Shown: positions 34,501 through 36,771 of the stretch, one piece after another
How the letters are laid out: each line of letters begins with the position of its first letter
Numbering within the stretch: position 1 is the first letter of the stretch
Source: Streptomyces boncukensis
Lineage (GTDB): Bacteria > Actinomycetota > Actinomycetes > Streptomycetales > Streptomycetaceae
DNA length: 36,771 nucleotides
Assembly (NCBI RefSeq): GCF_011045075.1
Contig: NZ_JAAKZZ010000016.1
Location: 1 to 36,771 of the forward strand
Reading direction: 5' to 3'
Translations under genes and position numbers: made by a program
Notes under the pieces: model-generated
What the model was told of the DNA's origin: nothing
Database searches by the model: none
Seen by the model: the letters and a program-made list of their open reading frames with translations, nothing else

Positions 34501-35355
34501 GGTCGAGAACGCGACGAACGTGCCCAGGGTGATCTGTCCGCGGGTGGCCATCCAGCCGCCCAGCGCGAGCATGGCGACCTGTCCGAGAGAGGGCACGGTC
34601 TGCAGGGCCGGGGTGTAGCGCGCGTTGAACCGTACGGTGCGCATCCGCCCGGCGAACAGCCTGCGGCTGATGTCGCGCAGCTTGCGGGTCTCCTGCTGCT
34701 CCTGTCCGAAGCCCTTGACGACGCGTACGCCGGACACCGCGCCGTCCACCACGGAGGCCACGGCACCGGCCTGCTGCTGTGCGTACCAGGTGGCGGGGAA
34801 GAGGCGCTTGCGGCTGCGGTCGGCGATCCACCACAGCAGCGGGAAGACGGCCAGCGAGACCAGCGTCAGCAGCGGCGAGAGCGTCACCATCACGCCGAGC
34901 GCGACGAGGAACAGCAGCGCGTTGCCGATCATCATCGGCAGCATGAACAGCAGGCTCTGCACCAGCTGCAGGTCGCTGGTCCCGCGTCCGACGACCTGGC
35001 CGGTGGAGAGTTCGTCCTGGCTGCGGCCGTCCAGCCGGACGATGGAGCGGTACATCTCGGTCCGCAGGTCGTGCTGCACGTCCAGGGCGAGCCGTCCGCC
35101 GTAGTACCGGCGCACGTAGGTGAGGACGTAGATGACGACCGCGGCGGCGGCGAGCAGCCCGATCCACGTCCACAGGCCGCCCTGTCCGCCGACGACCACA
35201 TCGTCGATGATCACCTTGGTGAGCAGCGGGACGAGCGCCATCACGCCCATGCCGGCGAGCGAGGCGCCCAGGGCCAGCACGGCCGCTCGCTTGTACCGCC
35301 AGCAGTAAGAAGCGAGCCGACGGGCCCACCCCGGCTTCGATTCCGTACGCCCCAC
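31564..35355 (-). CDS. Fused heterodimer-type ABC exporter (TMD-NBD-TMD-NBD)
   Basis: Protein of about 1263 aa containing a whole exporter: first membrane domain (about 20-310), first ATPase (about 340-580), Ser/Gly/Thr-rich linker (about 590-660), second membrane domain (about 690-970) and second ATPase (about 1010-1255). The first ATPase has Walker A GTSGSGKST, signature LSGGQ, but VPENSFLF at the Q-loop (Glu for Gln) and LLLLDDATSAVD, with Asp at the catalytic Glu position. The second has GETGAGKST, VPQEPYLF, LSAGQ and LLLDEATAALD with the normal Glu. So one site is degenerate, as in heterodimeric multidrug exporters. Substrate unknown; drug or lipid efflux likely. GTG 35355 follows AAGGGA at 6 nt; GTG 35370 is an alternative. 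Confidence 0.92.
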   Translation of the reverse strand: MGRTESKPGWARRLASYCWRYKRAAVLALGASLAGMGVMALVPLLTKVIIDDVVVGGQGGLWTWIGLLAAAAVVIYVLTYVRRYYGGRLALDVQHDLRTEMYRSIVRLDGRSQDELSTGQVVGRGTSDLQLVQSLLFMLPMMIGNALLFLVALGVMVTLSPLLTLVSLAVFPLLWWIADRSRKRLFPATWYAQQQAGAVASVVDGAVSGVRVVKGFGQEQQETRKLRDISRRLFAGRMRTVRFNARYTPALQTVPSLGQVAMLALGGWMATRGQITLGTFVAFSTYLAQLVGPVRMLAMMLTVGQQARAGVERVYDLIDTEPQMTESPEARELPAGTEASVEFDDVTFGYASQKPVLDGFSLRIEPGETVALVGTSGSGKSTVSMLLPRYYDVTGGAVRVGGQDVRDLTLGSLRSAIGLVPENSFLFSDSIRENIAYGAPDATDEQIRAAARAAQADGFITELPDGYDTAVGEQGLTLSGGQRQRVALARAILTDPRLLLLDDATSAVDARVEHEIHEALRGVMAGRTTLLIAHRQSTLALADRIAVLDGGRLVDTGTHDELTARCPLYRRLLTDPDELAEVERDPAGMAAHDAHAAVDGVTPGLWPRDKADEETAGTDGTGSQSGSGGTTAAQSGRPGSFASELAGMPGSPELLARVAALPPAADVPDVDEERAERREAAYGLRRLLRGFGGALLLALLFAALDAGFGLLLPVLIRHGIDDGVDKGALAAVWTASGLALAVVVAQWAAQFGSMRLTGRTGERVLYALRVKIFAQLQRLGLDYYERHLTGAVMTRMTTDVDALSTFLQTGLVTAVVSAFTFLGILVALLVIDVQLALVVFATLPLLVVGTVFFRRQSVKAYELARERVSVVNANLQESVAGLRMVQAFRGEERGIDRFERRSDGYRRARVRGQWLISVYFPFVQLLASLATAAVLVVGAGRIENGTLTAGALVAYLLYIELFFAPVQQLSQVFDGYQQAAVSLRRIQELLREETTTPQAAEPRRLPALRGGITFDSVDFQYATADPASGGGEQALSGVRLEIPAGQTVAFVGETGAGKSTLVKLVARFYDPTAGAVRVDGADLRELDLTEYRHRLGVVPQEPYLFPGTVRDAIAYGRMDATDAEVEAAARAVGAHDMIASLSEGYLHPVSERGRNLSAGQRQLIALARAELVDPDILLLDEATAALDLATESLVNQATDHLAGTRTTLVVAHRLTTAARADRVVVLHHGRVAEDGTHEELLARDGRYARLWRTFTGETEPAPA

Positions 35356-35452
35356 GCCGTGTCCCTTCACGTCTGCCGCAAGCCTGCAACACGACGCAAC
35401 GCGCGCATCCCCGCTTTTCATCCCGGGGACGCGCCGCGCTCGGGATCACCGC

Positions 35453-35466
35453 GCTCCGCGCGGAGC
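35453..35466 (-). terminator. Terminator-like palindrome after the phytase-like gene
   Basis: GCTCCGCGCGGAGC is a perfect 14-nt palindrome 10 nt beyond the stop at 35477, followed by the promoter region of the ABC exporter. Short but correctly placed. Confidence 0.5.
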
Positions 35467-35476
35467 TCCGGAGGCG

Positions 35477-36568
35477 TCAGCGGTGCGGCAGGCGCACCTT
35501 CAGCTCGTACAGCCGGGTGACCTGCTTCGCGCTCTGGTTGTCGTCGCTCACCAGCAGCACCCTGCGGCCGACGACGGCCATCCCCTCCACGTTGTCGAGC
35601 AGCGGGTTGGCCTGGTCCCCGGGGTGCGAAGCGCCCAGGTCGGGGCAGTCGCCGAGGTCGGCCAGCAGCCGCTTGCCGACCGGACGGCCCACCGTCCGGT
35701 CCGTCAGCCGCCGCACGTCCCGTACGTCGTGGGCGCGGCGCGGGTCGGCGAGGTAGAGCCGGATGGTGTTGCCCTTCCCCGGCTCGTACCCCCGCTCCAG
35801 CACCAGCAGCCGTCCGTCCCGCGTGGCGGCGGTCTCGGCGGCTCCGAGACCCGGGTCGGCCGGGTAGCCCCACTGGGCGCTCAGGGCGCCGTTCCGCCAG
35901 CTCTGGAAGCGCAGCAGGGGGCGCCCCCGCGCGTCCGTCCCGTCGCCCTCCAGCGGGCCCTCCATGGCGGCTACGAGGGTCCGCCGGCCCGGTCCTGCGG
36001 CGGTGAGCCCTTCGAAGGTCTGGTTGTGCCGCGCGCGGCCCTCGGGAGCGACGCGCAGCATGCGCGGCACGGGCAGGCGGCCGGTGAGGGTGCCGTCGCG
36101 GGCGTAGCGGCGGATGGAGGGCTCGGTCTCGGAGGACACCAGGCGGCTGCCGTCGCGGCGGTCGACGACGAGCCCCTCGGAGTCCAGCGGGGCGCCGTTC
36201 TCGTCGGCCAGGGGCACCACGCCGGCCGTGCGGGGGCTCAGCGTCCCGCCGTGGCGGCGGATGTCGAGCGAGAAGAGCGCCGAGCGGTCGGACAGCGCCG
36301 CGATCCGCCCGTCGGTGTCCTGGGCGAGCGCGGAGAGTCCGGCGACGGGCACGCCGCCGTAGGTGGTCTTGTCCAGCGCGTCGGAGTAGCCGCGCACGGA
36401 GACGTGCGGCGAGCAGGCGTGCCGCTGGGCGGCCGCGGCGGCCTCCGGGGCGGCGGCCCCGGAGGCCGTGCCCGTCAGCGCGGCCAGCGCTGCGGTGGCG
36501 AGTGCGGCGGCCAGCGTGCGGCGTGTACGCGACCGCACGGGCTTCCCCTCCGGCGTGGGCTTCGGCAT
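35477..36568 (-). CDS. Secreted phytase-like (esterase-like activity of phytase) beta-propeller protein
   Basis: Protein of 363 aa. A twin-basic signal sequence (RSRTRRTLAAALATAALAAL, about residues 12-31) and Ala-rich linker are followed by a Phytase-like domain (Pfam phytase-like superfamily). Motifs are VAGLSALAQDTDGRIAALSD, DSEGLVVDRRDGSRLVSSE, HNQTFEGLTA and DNVEGMAVVGRRVLLVSDDN: the repeated EG(L/M) plus acidic strands give the propeller that binds Ca2+ and phosphate in true phytases. The activity here is unproven; phosphoester or ester hydrolysis outside the cell is likely. ATG 36568 has AGGGGAGGA about 9 nt upstream; a second in-frame ATG 8 codons earlier lacks this. Upstream of, and on the same strand as, the ABC exporter, but separated by a palindrome. 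Confidence 0.8.
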   Translation of the reverse strand: MPKPTPEGKPVRSRTRRTLAAALATAALAALTGTASGAAAPEAAAAAQRHACSPHVSVRGYSDALDKTTYGGVPVAGLSALAQDTDGRIAALSDRSALFSLDIRRHGGTLSPRTAGVVPLADENGAPLDSEGLVVDRRDGSRLVSSETEPSIRRYARDGTLTGRLPVPRMLRVAPEGRARHNQTFEGLTAAGPGRRTLVAAMEGPLEGDGTDARGRPLLRFQSWRNGALSAQWGYPADPGLGAAETAATRDGRLLVLERGYEPGKGNTIRLYLADPRRAHDVRDVRRLTDRTVGRPVGKRLLADLGDCPDLGASHPGDQANPLLDNVEGMAVVGRRVLLVSDDNQSAKQVTRLYELKVRLPHR

Positions 36569-36723
36569 CGGACCAGTCCTCCCCTGGCGCAACCGGCGTG
36601 CGCCACGGGCACGTTAGACAGGTGCGCAGCCGGGCCGCCAGCGTGGCGGGCCCCGGTCGGCCGCTGGTCACAGGGCCGCCGCCGCGTGCTCGTCTGCCGT
36701 TTCCGGAACGGTCACCGCGGCGC

Positions 36724-36749
36724 ACGCCCCGGCCGCGCGGCCGGGGCGT
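36724..36749. terminator. Palindromic hairpin near the right edge
   Basis: Arms ACGCCCCGGCC (36724-36734) and GGCCGGGGCGT (36739-36749) form an 11-bp perfect stem around GCGC. It probably terminates a gene lying beyond the window; which strand cannot be seen. Confidence 0.6.
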
Positions 36750-36771
36750 GGCGGTGGGCGGGGCAGTGGGC

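Noticed and set aside
31645..35520. Long plus-strand frames opposite the ABC exporter
   Set aside because: Compositional shadows; rich in Gly, Arg, His and Gln and without domains, while the minus strand has all ABC motifs.

Overview
The window is about 36.8 kb of very GC-rich DNA. Coding regions have strongly GC-biased third codon positions, GTG and TTG starts are common, and many junctions are 4-bp GTGA overlaps. Several start codons sit 7-8 nt after a TANNNT -10 element, as expected for leaderless mRNAs, and Streptomyces-type intergenic repeats are present. Everything fits a chromosomal segment of Streptomyces or a close relative. No rRNA, tRNA, CRISPR, phage or transposase gene was seen.

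Layout. (1) 1-5.1 kb: an NhaA-type antiporter (5' end outside the window), a secreted DUF4185 protein and a FUSC-family membrane protein. (2) 5.2-11.5 kb, minus strand: a myo-inositol catabolic operon, transcribed iolC, Cgl0158-type aldolase, iolB, iolD, mmsA(iolA). It covers the steps from the ring-opening substrate to acetyl-CoA, but iolE, iolG, a transporter and a regulator are absent. (3) 11.8-12.3 kb: a tiny HTH protein and the copper chaperone CopZ behind a near-ideal CsoR operator. (4) 12.7-16.4 kb, minus strand: citrate synthase and a RecD2-type helicase. (5) 16.7-22.6 kb, plus strand: a complete ribose operon rbsR-A-C-B-K-D behind a LacI-type palindrome, with a possible internal promoter before rbsB. 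(6) 22.7-28.2 kb: an uncharacterised sugar or cyclitol catabolic module. Three translationally coupled minus-strand genes (Gfo/Idh/MocA oxidoreductase, DUF993 TIM barrel, sugar-isomerase-like TIM barrel) diverge from a LacI regulator and a second isomerase-like TIM barrel. A LacI operator lies at the predicted transcription start of the three-gene operon. (7) 28.5-36.6 kb: a secreted Cys-rich lipoprotein candidate built from two repeats, a secreted S28/S37-type peptidase, a Nudix hydrolase, a small unknown protein with a translated repeat element, a very large fused ABC exporter with one degenerate ATP site, and a secreted phytase-like beta-propeller protein.

How the parts work together. Sections 2, 5 and 6 form a carbohydrate-uptake and catabolism neighbourhood whose products (acetyl-CoA, DHAP, ribose-5-phosphate) enter central metabolism; citrate synthase lies between them. 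The best candidate for an undescribed system is the DUF993 module. Its three enzyme families suggest oxidation of an unphosphorylated sugar or cyclitol, isomerisation or dehydration, then retro-aldol cleavage by a Schiff-base lysine. The module has no kinase or transporter of its own. All functional calls come from reading the sequence, without database searches.
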